NCBI GenBank assembly: GCA_036517175.1
Contig: DATDXQ010000029.1
Coordinates: forward strand, 1-38,754
DNA length: 38,754 bases
Reading direction: 5' to 3'
Origin: 2-01-FULL-44-17 sp036517175
GTDB taxonomy: Bacteria; Patescibacteriota; Minisyncoccia; 2-02-FULL-40-12; IGHO2-01-FULL-4-A
Under the pieces are notes generated by a model, which was not told the origin of the DNA, searched no databases, and worked only from the letters and a program-made list of their open reading frames with translations. Positions within the stretch are counted from its first letter, which is position 1. Each line of letters begins with the position of its first letter. The position numbers and the translations under genes are program-made. Below are positions 7,265-16,137 of the stretch, piece by piece.

Positions 7265-8251
7265 ATGAAATTTTTAACTAATAAAAAATATGTTTGGGTT
7301 GCTGTCGGTGCGGTTTTGATTATTGCAGTTATTTTATTTTTTGTTTTTGGGAAAAATAATATTGATATAAACAGTAGCGATGTTAAGGGTGATAAAATTG
7401 GTGTTAGCGCTTTAGCTGGGATTGAGTGCGGTAATTATAACTCCAGGCCGTATGCGGTTATGTTGTCATCGGACAAAGAGGCCAGGCCTTTGTCAGGAAT
7501 CGCTGAAGCAGATGTAGTTTTTGAGATGCCGGTTGTGAATAATGGATTTACCAGGATGATGGCGGTTTATCAGTGCAATAGACCCAACGAAGTTGGTTCA
7601 ATCCGTTCTTCACGTCTAGATTTTTTACCTTTGGCCTTAGGTCTTAATGCGATTTATGCTCACTTTGGAGGAGAGCATGAAGTTTTGGAAGAACTTAACA
7701 AGGGAGTCATAGATAACATAGACGGTCTAAAATACGACGGAACTATTTATTATAGAAAAGGCTCAATTCCTAGACCCCATAATGCTTTTACTGATTTTTC
7801 TTTGCTTGCCCAGGCTGTTACACAGTTAGGTTATAAAACAGATAACACAAACATTGTTTATCCGCATGACAAAAATGATAAAAGTGTGGATTTAATCCAG
7901 CCCCCCACGTTATTCAATAAGGGTTTTGATGTGGTTTGGAAATATGATCAAGCTAAAAACTCATATCTGCGTTGGCGTGCGGGTAGCCAGGAGATTGATA
8001 AAAATAACTTAAAACAGGTGGATGCGAAGAATGTTGTCATAATGAAAACAACCTGGGCTCCTATTAATAAAGATTATATAAGAGTTAAGACTGTTGGTTC
8101 TGGGCAAGCTGTTGTGTATAAAAATGGGGAAGAAATAAAGGGAACTTGGGACAAAAAAGATGACAACTCAAAACTGTATTTTTATGATCTGAATAATAAG
8201 GAAATTAAGTTTACTCCAGGTAACATCTGGATAGAAATTGATGCAAGATGA
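7265..8251 (+). CDS. DUF3048 (YerB-like) membrane-anchored protein
   Basis: 328 residues from ATG 7265. The N-terminus has a lysine-rich start and one hydrophobic helix (about residues 9-27), so it is anchored with the bulk outside the cell. The body matches the DUF3048 family: RPYAVMLSSDKEARPLSGIAEAD, then FEMPVVNNGFTRMMAVYQ, VGSIRSSRLDFLPLALG, and HFGG. YerB-type proteins of Bacillus are lipoproteins; no lipobox is seen here. The biochemical role of the family is unknown. The stop overlaps the start of holA by 4 nt (ATGA), so the two are translationally coupled. Confidence 0.85.
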   Translation: MKFLTNKKYVWVAVGAVLIIAVILFFVFGKNNIDINSSDVKGDKIGVSALAGIECGNYNSRPYAVMLSSDKEARPLSGIAEADVVFEMPVVNNGFTRMMAVYQCNRPNEVGSIRSSRLDFLPLALGLNAIYAHFGGEHEVLEELNKGVIDNIDGLKYDGTIYYRKGSIPRPHNAFTDFSLLAQAVTQLGYKTDNTNIVYPHDKNDKSVDLIQPPTLFNKGFDVVWKYDQAKNSYLRWRAGSQEIDKNNLKQVDAKNVVIMKTTWAPINKDYIRVKTVGSGQAVVYKNGEEIKGTWDKKDDNSKLYFYDLNNKEIKFTPGNIWIEIDAR

Positions 8252-9222
8252 TAATCTTTCTTTATGGTGCCGACGGTTATCGGCTGAAACAAAATTTGGA
8301 CAAAGTAGTAGAAGGATACACTAATAAAAACTCCAGTGGCATGGGCTTTTTGCGTATGGATGCAAGCGATGGTATGGCTGGGTGTTGCGAAAAAATAGAA
8401 GACTACATAAAAACAAATTCTTTTTTTAATGAAAAAAGATTGGTTGTGTTAAGATCGCCTTTTAGTGTTAGCAAAGAAATGACTAATATCATAAAAAAAT
8501 GGTCTATATTGGAAGATAAAAATGTTATTTTGGTTTTGTGCGAGAATCAATCTGAAGCCGCATTAGTTAAGAAGGATAAAATTTTTTTCTCTTTGATTTC
8601 TTCAAAGCCCAGCTTGGTGAAAAAGAGTGAGGTGTTGTCTGATAGACAATTAGAATCTTGGATTATAAAAGAAGTTGCTCTTTGTAGCAAATCTATTGAG
8701 GCTGCTGCGGTGAGTAAGCTGATAAAATTGATTGGGGGTAATTCATGGTTGCTTAGTTGTGAGTTAGCCAAGCTCGTCTGTTATAGCGAAGTAGGCAAGA
8801 AGAATATTATATCCGCTGAAGATGTGGATAGTATGGTAGTGGTCGGTGAAGATATCAAAATATTTAATACAGTTGATGCCGTGGCTGAGCGTAATTCTAT
8901 GCGTGCCATTAAACTGTTGCATGATAACTTCGAATCGGGTGCTGATCCTTACTATGTTTTCTCGATGTTACTTTATCAATTCAGGAATCTCCTAAGAGTT
9001 AAAGATTTAGTCAAAAAGGCTATTCCTTATTCTGAATTGACCAGGAGGACTGGGCTCAATCCCTATGTTGTTAAAAAAACATTCAATCAATCTGCAAAAT
9101 ATGAATTGGGTGATATAACCAAATTTTTTATTGAGCTAGCCGATATGGAGCGGAATGTTAAGTCGGGGATATCTGATATGGAGGACGAGATTTTTCGCTT
9201 TGCTCTTGACTTAAGAGCCTAG
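8248..9222 (+). CDS. holA: DNA polymerase III subunit delta
   Basis: Clamp-loader subunit that opens the sliding clamp. 324 residues. N-terminal MIIFLYGADGYRLKQNLDKV is the family's opening strand-loop-helix. Later come the blocks ESWIIKEVA, LIGGNSWLLSCELAKL, IFNTVDAVAERN and YVFSMLLYQFRNLLRVKDL, typical of HolA domains 2 and 3, where the last helix packs into the clamp-loader collar. Sequence conservation in this family is low, but order and length fit. Coupled by ATGA overlap to the DUF3048 gene. Confidence 0.88.
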   Translation: MIIFLYGADGYRLKQNLDKVVEGYTNKNSSGMGFLRMDASDGMAGCCEKIEDYIKTNSFFNEKRLVVLRSPFSVSKEMTNIIKKWSILEDKNVILVLCENQSEAALVKKDKIFFSLISSKPSLVKKSEVLSDRQLESWIIKEVALCSKSIEAAAVSKLIKLIGGNSWLLSCELAKLVCYSEVGKKNIISAEDVDSMVVVGEDIKIFNTVDAVAERNSMRAIKLLHDNFESGADPYYVFSMLLYQFRNLLRVKDLVKKAIPYSELTRRTGLNPYVVKKTFNQSAKYELGDITKFFIELADMERNVKSGISDMEDEIFRFALDLRA

Positions 9223-9268
9223 ATTATTGATTCTTGCCGGCGTGCTCTACTTTTGGTAACCTAATTCT

Positions 9269-10840
9269 GTGGAATATGAATATCTCAAAATAGGTAGAGC
9301 TACCGATATTAGTGATAAAAAAGACCGGTTATTGTATCGGTTTTTTGAAATTCTGCCAGGTTTTTTATCGCTTGGGACGCTGGTCTTGATTGTTTTTCTG
9401 TCTTTTTTTGTTCCTGTTTTTGTAGCTATTTTCATTATAATTTTTGATGTTTATTGGCTAGTTAAAACAGTATATCTGTCATTTCACCTGCGTGTTTCTT
9501 TTTCTTCTTTGCGCAAGAACATGAAGGTTAACTGGCTTGAAAAATTGAGACAGCTCCCTGTTTCTGGCTACCAACTTTCAACGATAAAATCCTGGGAGGA
9601 TATGTATCATCTTGTTATATTGCCGACCTACAATGAAGGCGCCGAAGTTATAAACGGAGCACTGGATGGTTTGGCAAATTCTAATTATCCGAAGAATAGA
9701 ATTATTGTTGTGGTGGCCCAGGAGGAAAATGTTGGTTCGGATTTTAATTCTTCTGTTTCACAGGAAGTTTTTGCCAAGCACGGAAATTCATTTTTAAAAT
9801 TAAATTTTATTAGGCATCCTGCTAATATTCCAGGGGAAATAGCGGGTAAGGGTTCGAATATCGCTTGGGCGGGTAAATATGCGAAAAAGGAAATAGTAGA
9901 TTCGATGGGCATAGGTCATGATCACGTTCTTGTTTCGGCTTTCGATGTAGACACAATCGTTTTTCCGGAATATTTCGGTAGATTGACATATGTTTTTTTG
10001 AATACCGCAAATCCGCTTCGTGCTTCTTATCAGCCAGTACCTTTTTATACAAATAATATTTGGGAAGCTCCTGCTTTCGCAAGGGTTGTCTCTTTTTCTT
10101 CAACTTTTTGGCACACGATCAAGCAGGAAAGGATGGAATCCGATACGACTTTTTCAAGTCATTCAATGCCGCTTCAGGTACTCATAGACATAGATTTTTG
10201 GCAGACAAATATGGTTTCTGAAGATTCCAGAATATTTTGGCAGTGTTTTCTGAGGTACGACAGTAATTATCAAGTAGTTCCTATGTATTATCCTGTTTCG
10301 ATGGATGCAAATGTTGCGCCAAAGTTTTGGCAAACAATGCTCAACGTTTATAAGCAGCAACGTCGGTGGGGATACGGAGTTGAAAACGTTCCATATTTCC
10401 TTTTTGGTTTTATAAAAAACAAATCTATTCCGGCTATTAAAAAAATTAAATTGACGATGACTATGCTTGAGAGATTCTGGTCCTGGGCGACTAACGCTAT
10501 CATGATTTTTTTGCTTGGTTGGTTCCCTGTGATAGTTGGTGGTAATGAGTTTAACCAGACTGTTTTATCTTTCAACCTACCCTTCCTCACTAGAGCTATT
10601 ATGACGTTTGCGATGCTTGGTTTGGTTACCTCTGCCGTAATGACAATTTTTATATTGCCGCCTCGCCCACCGCGTTTTGGCAAACTTAAGCATGTGTGGA
10701 TGGTTCTCCAGTGGATATTATTTCCGGCCACTACCATATTGCTTGGCTCAGTGCCTGGCTTAGAGGCTCAGATAAGACTAATGCTGGGTAAATATATGGG
10801 ATTTTGGGTTACACCCAAAGTAAGAATTAAGGCGAACTAA
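9269..10840 (+). CDS. Membrane-bound family 2 glycosyltransferase
   Basis: 523 residues from GTG 9269. Two hydrophobic helices lie near the N-terminus (about 30-75), then a cytosolic GT-A domain with LPTYNEGAEVINGALDGL, the DxD metal site in AFDVDTIVFPEYFG, and the acceptor-site motif QQRRWGYG. Three or more C-terminal helices follow. The Q-x-x-R-W signature is that of processive enzymes such as cellulose- or hyaluronan-synthase-like proteins, so it probably makes or exports a surface polysaccharide; the sugar is unknown. It lies 46 nt after holA and meets recG tail to tail with a 10-nt gap. Confidence 0.85.
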   Translation: MEYEYLKIGRATDISDKKDRLLYRFFEILPGFLSLGTLVLIVFLSFFVPVFVAIFIIIFDVYWLVKTVYLSFHLRVSFSSLRKNMKVNWLEKLRQLPVSGYQLSTIKSWEDMYHLVILPTYNEGAEVINGALDGLANSNYPKNRIIVVVAQEENVGSDFNSSVSQEVFAKHGNSFLKLNFIRHPANIPGEIAGKGSNIAWAGKYAKKEIVDSMGIGHDHVLVSAFDVDTIVFPEYFGRLTYVFLNTANPLRASYQPVPFYTNNIWEAPAFARVVSFSSTFWHTIKQERMESDTTFSSHSMPLQVLIDIDFWQTNMVSEDSRIFWQCFLRYDSNYQVVPMYYPVSMDANVAPKFWQTMLNVYKQQRRWGYGVENVPYFLFGFIKNKSIPAIKKIKLTMTMLERFWSWATNAIMIFLLGWFPVIVGGNEFNQTVLSFNLPFLTRAIMTFAMLGLVTSAVMTIFILPPRPPRFGKLKHVWMVLQWILFPATTILLGSVPGLEAQIRLMLGKYMGFWVTPKVRIKAN

Positions 10841-10850
10841 AATTTAAAGA

Positions 10851-13079
10851 TTACTCAAAATGAACGAATTTTTGTATTTCATCCAGTCTGTTGGAGAGGG
10901 CTGGATATTTTTTTAGAGATGGATCTTCTTTTATAATAAGCTTGGCTTCGAGTCGGGCTTTTTTTATAAGCTCGATGTCGCTTATGGATGACATGGCGAT
11001 ATCAGGTAGTCCAGATTGTTTGGTGCCGGTAAATTCTCCGGGTCCTCGTATCTTAAGATCTTCTTCGGCCAACTTAAATCCGTCATTAGTTTTCTCCATT
11101 GCTTTAAGTCTTCTTCCTGCCGGGGTTGATTCTGAGCTTGTAAATAAGAAACAGTAGGATTGTTCTGTTCCGCGTCCGACCCTGCCTCTAAATTGGTGCA
11201 ATTGTGCTAGTCCAAATCTCTCCGCCGACTCTATCATCATGACGGTTGCGTTTGGCACGTCTACGCCAACTTCTACCACAGAGGTTGACACAAGAATGTC
11301 ATGGTGTCCGTTTTTAAAATCTCTCATTATTTTATCCTTTTCTTTGGGTTTCAATTTTCCGTGCAACATTGCGACTCTTTTGTCCGGAAAGATTAATTTA
11401 GAAAGTTTGTCGTACTCCTCTGTTACTGCTTTAACCTCTGCCCAGGCTATTTGGGCTTGAGATGTTTTTTGTGTTTTGTTTTCAGTTACTGTTGCAACAT
11501 CTATTCTGGGACATATAACAAAGACTTGTCTTCCCTGAGAGACCTGTTCCCCAATAAATTTGTGAGCATCTTTTCTTTTATCCTGGCTTACTACTCGAGT
11601 TTGTATCGGTAGTCTATTTTTAGGTTTTTCTTTTAGCAGAGACACATCCAAGTCCCCATATATTGTTAAGGCAAGAGTGCGTGGTATGGGAGTGGCTGTC
11701 ATGCTTAGTAAGTGTGGAATTGAGCTAGAGCCTGAATTTTTTTGTAACGCCATTCTCTGGGCAACACCGAAACGATGTTGTTCATCTATTACCACAAGGC
11801 CTAATTTAGCAAAAGAAATCGAATTTTGTCCGCTAGAGGCTGATCCCCGGCCAGAGGCGGGCGCGGCGCCTTTGGTGGAAATCACTGCATGAGTACCTAT
11901 TAATATGTCGATTTCTCCATGTGCTATTTTTTGCGCCATAATTTTTTTGGTTATGTTTTCTTCAGTTACCTCATCTATCGGCCATTGTTTTGCCGAAGAA
12001 CTTGTAAGAAGTCCTATTCTGATCCGCCGGCCATTATTTTTTTTGTTTCTGAAAATCATTTTTTTGATTGTTTCATAGTGTTGATTGGCCAGTATTTCTG
12101 TTGGTGCCATAAAAACGGTTTGGAGGTCGTTCAGAGATGATTGGAAGGCGGCGATTAGAGCCACTACTGTTTTGCCTGAACCTACATCACCGTTAAGAAG
12201 TCTGTTCATGGGGAAGGTTTTATCCAGGTCTTGGAGTATTTCATATGTCGCAATTCTCTGGTCGTTCGTAAGATCGAATGGCAGGTTTTTAACAAAGTTT
12301 GATATCGATTCTTTATCAAAAAAAATTTGTGGAGCGATAAGTGATCTAAGCTGTTGGTGGTCACGAAGCATTTTTATTTGAAAAAGCAGTATCTCCTCAA
12401 AGGCGAATCTTTGTCTTGCTTGTTCTGCTTCGATGAGTTCATTTGGAAAATGTATCATTTTAATAGCCTGAGGGAGAGTTGGTAGGTTGTGTTTTTTGAG
12501 CAGATATTGTGGAAGAGGGTCTGGAGTACCTGCCGCTCTCTCTACCAAGGGTTTTATTAAAAAACGTAAATATTTTGAGGTGAGACCTTCGGTTTCTGGA
12601 TATATTGGAACTAGTCTTGCGGTGTGGGTTAAATTGATTTTTTTATCTTGATTTCCGACTTCTTCAGCGGAGATCTTTTCATAGGATGGAGATGAAAAGT
12701 ACAGACCTTTTTTGTCAGCTGAAATTTTGCCAGAAATACTAACCAGAGTTCCAGGACGCAGGGTATCTAATATGTAAGGTTGATTGAACCAGACAGCACG
12801 AATTGAACCGCTCTCGTCCCGTATGACAGCATTTACTATTGTCATTCTCCTTCTCCATGAGCGAGCCAAATCTATCGTGGATACTTGACCTGCTATGCTT
12901 ACGGACTGGCCCTTTTCACTTATGTCGCATATTTCTACTAGGTTTGAGTAGTCTTCATAGCGGGTTGGTATGTGCCAAAGAAGATCGCGTATGCTTTTGA
13001 TACCAAGCTTTTTAAGTCGAGCTAGAAATTTGGGTCCAACCCGGCCAATTTTTTCTATCGGTATGTTTAAATCTATCAT
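10851..13079 (-). CDS. recG: ATP-dependent DNA helicase RecG
   Basis: Branch-migrating helicase that remodels stalled forks. 742 residues, slightly longer than usual. The N-terminal wedge domain has the IGRVGPKFLARLKKLGI opening and an OB fold (VSIAGQVSTIDLARSWRRR). Helicase motifs are Walker A NGDVGSGKTVVA, Ia APTEILANQH, II VIDEQHRFG, III SMTATPIPRT, V STSVVEVGVDVPNAT and VI GRVGRG. Between GTHAVIS and LGLVVIDEQHRFG is a Gly/Ala/Ser-rich stretch (GAAPASGRGSASSGQ) that relatives lack. Divergent from the LysM gene across about 95 nt. Confidence 0.97.
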   Translation of the reverse strand: MIDLNIPIEKIGRVGPKFLARLKKLGIKSIRDLLWHIPTRYEDYSNLVEICDISEKGQSVSIAGQVSTIDLARSWRRRMTIVNAVIRDESGSIRAVWFNQPYILDTLRPGTLVSISGKISADKKGLYFSSPSYEKISAEEVGNQDKKINLTHTARLVPIYPETEGLTSKYLRFLIKPLVERAAGTPDPLPQYLLKKHNLPTLPQAIKMIHFPNELIEAEQARQRFAFEEILLFQIKMLRDHQQLRSLIAPQIFFDKESISNFVKNLPFDLTNDQRIATYEILQDLDKTFPMNRLLNGDVGSGKTVVALIAAFQSSLNDLQTVFMAPTEILANQHYETIKKMIFRNKKNNGRRIRIGLLTSSSAKQWPIDEVTEENITKKIMAQKIAHGEIDILIGTHAVISTKGAAPASGRGSASSGQNSISFAKLGLVVIDEQHRFGVAQRMALQKNSGSSSIPHLLSMTATPIPRTLALTIYGDLDVSLLKEKPKNRLPIQTRVVSQDKRKDAHKFIGEQVSQGRQVFVICPRIDVATVTENKTQKTSQAQIAWAEVKAVTEEYDKLSKLIFPDKRVAMLHGKLKPKEKDKIMRDFKNGHHDILVSTSVVEVGVDVPNATVMMIESAERFGLAQLHQFRGRVGRGTEQSYCFLFTSSESTPAGRRLKAMEKTNDGFKLAEEDLKIRGPGEFTGTKQSGLPDIAMSSISDIELIKKARLEAKLIIKEDPSLKKYPALSNRLDEIQKFVHFE
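11825..11873 (-). repeat. GC-rich repeat inserted in frame in recG
   Basis: About 45 nt of GC-rich DNA in an AT-rich gene. On the coding strand it contains two similar blocks, GCCTCTGGCCGGGGATCA and GCCTCTAGCGGACA. It adds about 15-18 residues between helicase motifs Ib and II, where RecG proteins usually have only a short loop. Confidence 0.55.
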
Positions 13080-13109
13080 TACACTATTAATAACATTACA
13101 TGTTGTGAT

Positions 13110-13137
13110 TTGACAATAATAAATGTTTATTTATAAT
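13110..13137 (+). promoter_or_regulatory. Sigma-70 promoter of the LysM gene
   Basis: Perfect TTGACA (13110-13115) and perfect TATAAT (13132-13137) with a 16-nt spacer, about 38 nt upstream of the start codon at 13175, in the recG/LysM divergent region. Confidence 0.85.
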
Positions 13138-13174
13138 TCGATTGAATTTTTGAACATTAAAAAGGAGAACTAAA

Positions 13175-13765
13175 ATGAGAACCATTAATAAGCTTGGACT
13201 GAGTCTGGTTTTGGCTATTTTCCCCGTTGTTTCTTTTGGACAATCATTTTATGAGCAGGCGCTAAGTAAGCCGGAGTCAATGCTATTAGAATTGATAACA
13301 TATGAAGTTAAATATGGAGATAATATGACAAAAATAGCTCATAAATTTGATCTTAAGGTTGAGGAAATTACAAATCCAGAAATTAACCCAAGTATGGAAA
13401 AAAGAGACCCGGATCTTATTTTCCCGGGGGAGTTGCTAAACATACCTCTTTATAAACCAAGACGCTCGGCCGATGCTCAAGATGCTGCACGATTTGATCC
13501 AGAAGTTTTTGCTGTTAGTATTCATGATTTTACAAAACTGAATTCCGATATAAATAAATTATATGTTGAAAATATTGCTCTAAAATCTTCTCTCGAATCC
13601 AAAGATCCAGAATTGTTGTATTTCAAGGTTTCTATTTTGCTAGTCATTATTTTTTGGGCTATTTCTTTTTTTAGAAACTTTCTTAAGTTTAGAAAGCAGG
13701 CCGAGTCAAATACTGCAAGTGCAGGAGGTCTCAAGGGGGGCGTGGGTGGTATCATGAAAGATTGA
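13175..13765 (+). CDS. Exported LysM-domain protein with C-terminal membrane anchor
   Basis: 196 residues, ATG with AAAGGAG upstream. Residues 1-22 form a signal peptide (MRTINKLGLSLVLAIFPVVSFG). A LysM domain spans about 43-91 (YEVKYGDNMTKIAHKFDLKVEEI...LIFPGELLNIP); this fold binds peptidoglycan. A hydrophobic helix at about 150-168 precedes a short basic, glycine-rich tail. The protein probably sits in the membrane with LysM facing the wall. It has a strong promoter and lies 31 nt before ftsK, so it may be co-transcribed with the division/chromosome-segregation gene. Confidence 0.8.
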   Translation: MRTINKLGLSLVLAIFPVVSFGQSFYEQALSKPESMLLELITYEVKYGDNMTKIAHKFDLKVEEITNPEINPSMEKRDPDLIFPGELLNIPLYKPRRSADAQDAARFDPEVFAVSIHDFTKLNSDINKLYVENIALKSSLESKDPELLYFKVSILLVIIFWAISFFRNFLKFRKQAESNTASAGGLKGGVGGIMKD

Positions 13766-13796
13766 TTTGTGGGAGTCTTTTTTATAGAATTAATGC

Positions 13797-16031
13797 ATGG
13801 CTATCAAAAAGGTAAATAAATTAAAAAATAAAAAAGTTGCCAGCAAGGCAATTGAAGATAAGGGGGCCTCTGGATTATCACAAGAAACAAAAAATGGAAT
13901 CTGGGGGGTAATATCTTTGGGTTTGGCAGCAGTTAGTATATTAGCTTTTTTTGATAAGGCGGGTAGCGCTGGAGAGATTTTTTCAGAATTTGTGAGTTCA
14001 TTGTTCGGTTGGGGAATATTTTTAGTTCCAGTCGGTCTAGCAATATTGGGTACAGCATTTCTTAAGTCAATTTCACGTAAGATATATTCAAGCGCTATCG
14101 CAGGTACAGCGCTTTTTGTTTTGTCATTTTTGGCCTTGTTCTATATTCTGGGCGATGGCAATTTATCGACGAGAATTGATCAGGGAGGTTATTTGGGTTT
14201 AATAATTGGATTCCCAATCTTGAAGGCTGTGGGGTTCACTTCCTCTGTCATCGTGTTGATAATTTTGCTTTTTGTTTCAATTCTTGTTGCTCTTAATATT
14301 CCAGTACACAGACTTTTGTTCAGAAAACAAGAATTAGAAGAAGGCGTAGAACCCCTAGATCTAAAGGATAACGTTGTCATAAAGCGCGGTATGCAGATAG
14401 TAGATATAAAAGCTGAGGAGGCTGCGGCTGCCGCCGCGGCGGCAAAAGCCAAGTCTCAGCCAGCGGCAGTCAAGGCACAATTAGCCAAGTCTGATAATGA
14501 AGAGCGCGACTTTGTAATAAAATCATCCAAGTCTGGCAAATGGACGTTACCTCCTTTAGAAATACTTAATTCTGACAAGGATCAGCCACGTTCGGGGGAT
14601 ATTAATGCAAATGTCTCCATAATCAAAAGAACACTTTCTAATTTTGGGATAGATGTAGAGATGGGTGAGGTTTCGATCGGGCCAGCAGTAACTCAATTTA
14701 CTCTTAGACCAGCTATAGGTGTTAAGTTAACCAAGATCACGACCCTAAGGAGTGACCTTGAGCTTGCTCTTGCCGCACACCCAATACGTATCGAGGCCCC
14801 CATTCCTGGCAAGGCTTTGGTTGGTATAGAGGTGCCAAACAAGAAGTCAGCTATTGTTGGTCTGCGTGACATGTTCGAGTCAGAGGAGTTTAAAAAGAGT
14901 AAATATTTCTTGCCGATAGCTATTGGACGAGATGTCGCCGGATTTCCTGTAATGGCAGGACTTGAAAAGATGCCGCACATGCTTGTTGCTGGGGCTACTG
15001 GCACTGGTAAGTCTGTTTCCATAAACACAATACTTCTATCGCTTTTATATAAACATTCTCCAGATATGTTGAAGCTGATTTTAGTTGATCCAAAGAGAGT
15101 AGAGTTGTCATTGTACAACGGTATACCGCATTTGATAACTCCCGTAATAGTTGATTCTAAAAAAGTTGTAAATGCTCTGCGCTGGGCGGTAAGAGAGATG
15201 GATAAGCGCTATGAACGCCTTTCTGTATCTGGATCACGAGATATATTTTCCTTTAATACAAAGCAGGTAGCCGCCAAAGAAGAGATGATGCCATTTATTG
15301 TAGTTGTTATTGATGAATTGGCTGATTTGATGGCGTCTCATGGTCGTGATGTTGAAGCGGCCATTGTGCGCCTTGCGCAGATGGCTCGTGCGGTCGGTAT
15401 ACATCTCATTGTTTCCACTCAGCGCCCATCAGTAGAGGTAATAACCGGTTTGATTAAGGCAAACATAACTTCACGTATCGCATTACAGGTTGCCTCGCAG
15501 ATAGATTCACGCACGATATTGGATATGGCTGGTGCTGAGAAATTGCTTGGCAATGGAGATATGCTTTTCCTTTCCGGCGATGTTTCAAGGCCCCGTCGAA
15601 TACAAGGATCATACGTTAATGAAAAAGAAGTTAAGGATGTCGTCAGGTTTATAAAACAACAAGCTGAACAGCTTGGTGAAGAATCGGATGAGGTCGGTGA
15701 GACCGAACTCAAGATAGATCCAGATGAGATTGTTGCTAGCACTGCTGGTGCTGACAATGAAGATGCTGGTGACGATATGTTTGGTGAGGCCAAGGAGGTT
15801 GTTATACAGGCCGGCAAGGCTTCTGCCTCATTACTTCAGCGCAGGTTGCGTGTGGGCTATGCCAGGGCGGCAAGATTGCTTGATATTCTGGAAGAGAGGG
15901 GTGTTATTGGGCCTGGGGATGGTGCAAAACCAAGAGAGGTGTATGTGAAGCCTGGTGGAATTGCTGTTGCTGAAACTGCGTCCATTGAACTCGATCCTAA
16001 GTTGGATGATAAGATTGCGATCGAGGAATGA
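13797..16031 (+). CDS. ftsK: DNA translocase FtsK/SpoIIIE
   Basis: Septum-located DNA pump that clears chromosome ends during division. 744 residues. The N-terminus has about four membrane helices (roughly 32-52, 65-85, 95-120, 130-170). An alanine-rich linker (EEAAAAAAAAKAKSQ, near 205-218) leads to the motor: Walker A AGATGTGKSVSINT, Walker B-like FIVVVIDELADLM, and STQRPSVEVITGLIKANI. A winged-helix gamma domain closes the protein (SLLQRRLRVGYARAARLLDILEERGVIGP). The linker is shorter than in E. coli FtsK, more like SpoIIIE. recA follows 106 nt downstream. Confidence 0.96.
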   Translation: MAIKKVNKLKNKKVASKAIEDKGASGLSQETKNGIWGVISLGLAAVSILAFFDKAGSAGEIFSEFVSSLFGWGIFLVPVGLAILGTAFLKSISRKIYSSAIAGTALFVLSFLALFYILGDGNLSTRIDQGGYLGLIIGFPILKAVGFTSSVIVLIILLFVSILVALNIPVHRLLFRKQELEEGVEPLDLKDNVVIKRGMQIVDIKAEEAAAAAAAAKAKSQPAAVKAQLAKSDNEERDFVIKSSKSGKWTLPPLEILNSDKDQPRSGDINANVSIIKRTLSNFGIDVEMGEVSIGPAVTQFTLRPAIGVKLTKITTLRSDLELALAAHPIRIEAPIPGKALVGIEVPNKKSAIVGLRDMFESEEFKKSKYFLPIAIGRDVAGFPVMAGLEKMPHMLVAGATGTGKSVSINTILLSLLYKHSPDMLKLILVDPKRVELSLYNGIPHLITPVIVDSKKVVNALRWAVREMDKRYERLSVSGSRDIFSFNTKQVAAKEEMMPFIVVVIDELADLMASHGRDVEAAIVRLAQMARAVGIHLIVSTQRPSVEVITGLIKANITSRIALQVASQIDSRTILDMAGAEKLLGNGDMLFLSGDVSRPRRIQGSYVNEKEVKDVVRFIKQQAEQLGEESDEVGETELKIDPDEIVASTAGADNEDAGDDMFGEAKEVVIQAGKASASLLQRRLRVGYARAARLLDILEERGVIGPGDGAKPREVYVKPGGIAVAETASIELDPKLDDKIAIEE

Positions 16032-16137
16032 AGAGGATGAACACAGTAATGAGCTTGAATTTTATTTGAGAGCTGTTAATAATTAGTAATCTAATAATTA
16101 ATTTAATTGGCAACCCGGAGGATGTCGATTATAAAAA

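Noticed and set aside
10348..10737. A 129-codon minus-strand frame inside the membrane glycosyltransferase
   Set aside because: Lies fully within a clear GT2 gene with catalytic motifs; no ribosome-binding site or family resemblance.
14693..15118. A 141-codon minus-strand frame inside ftsK
   Set aside because: Antisense to the FtsK motor domain, which is unmistakable; low-complexity Ser/Ile-rich translation typical of a shadow frame.
16107..16135. TTGGCA-17-TATAAA promoter directly before recA
   Set aside because: Good match, but transcription would begin at or after the recA ATG, and no later start codon preserves the conserved N-terminus.
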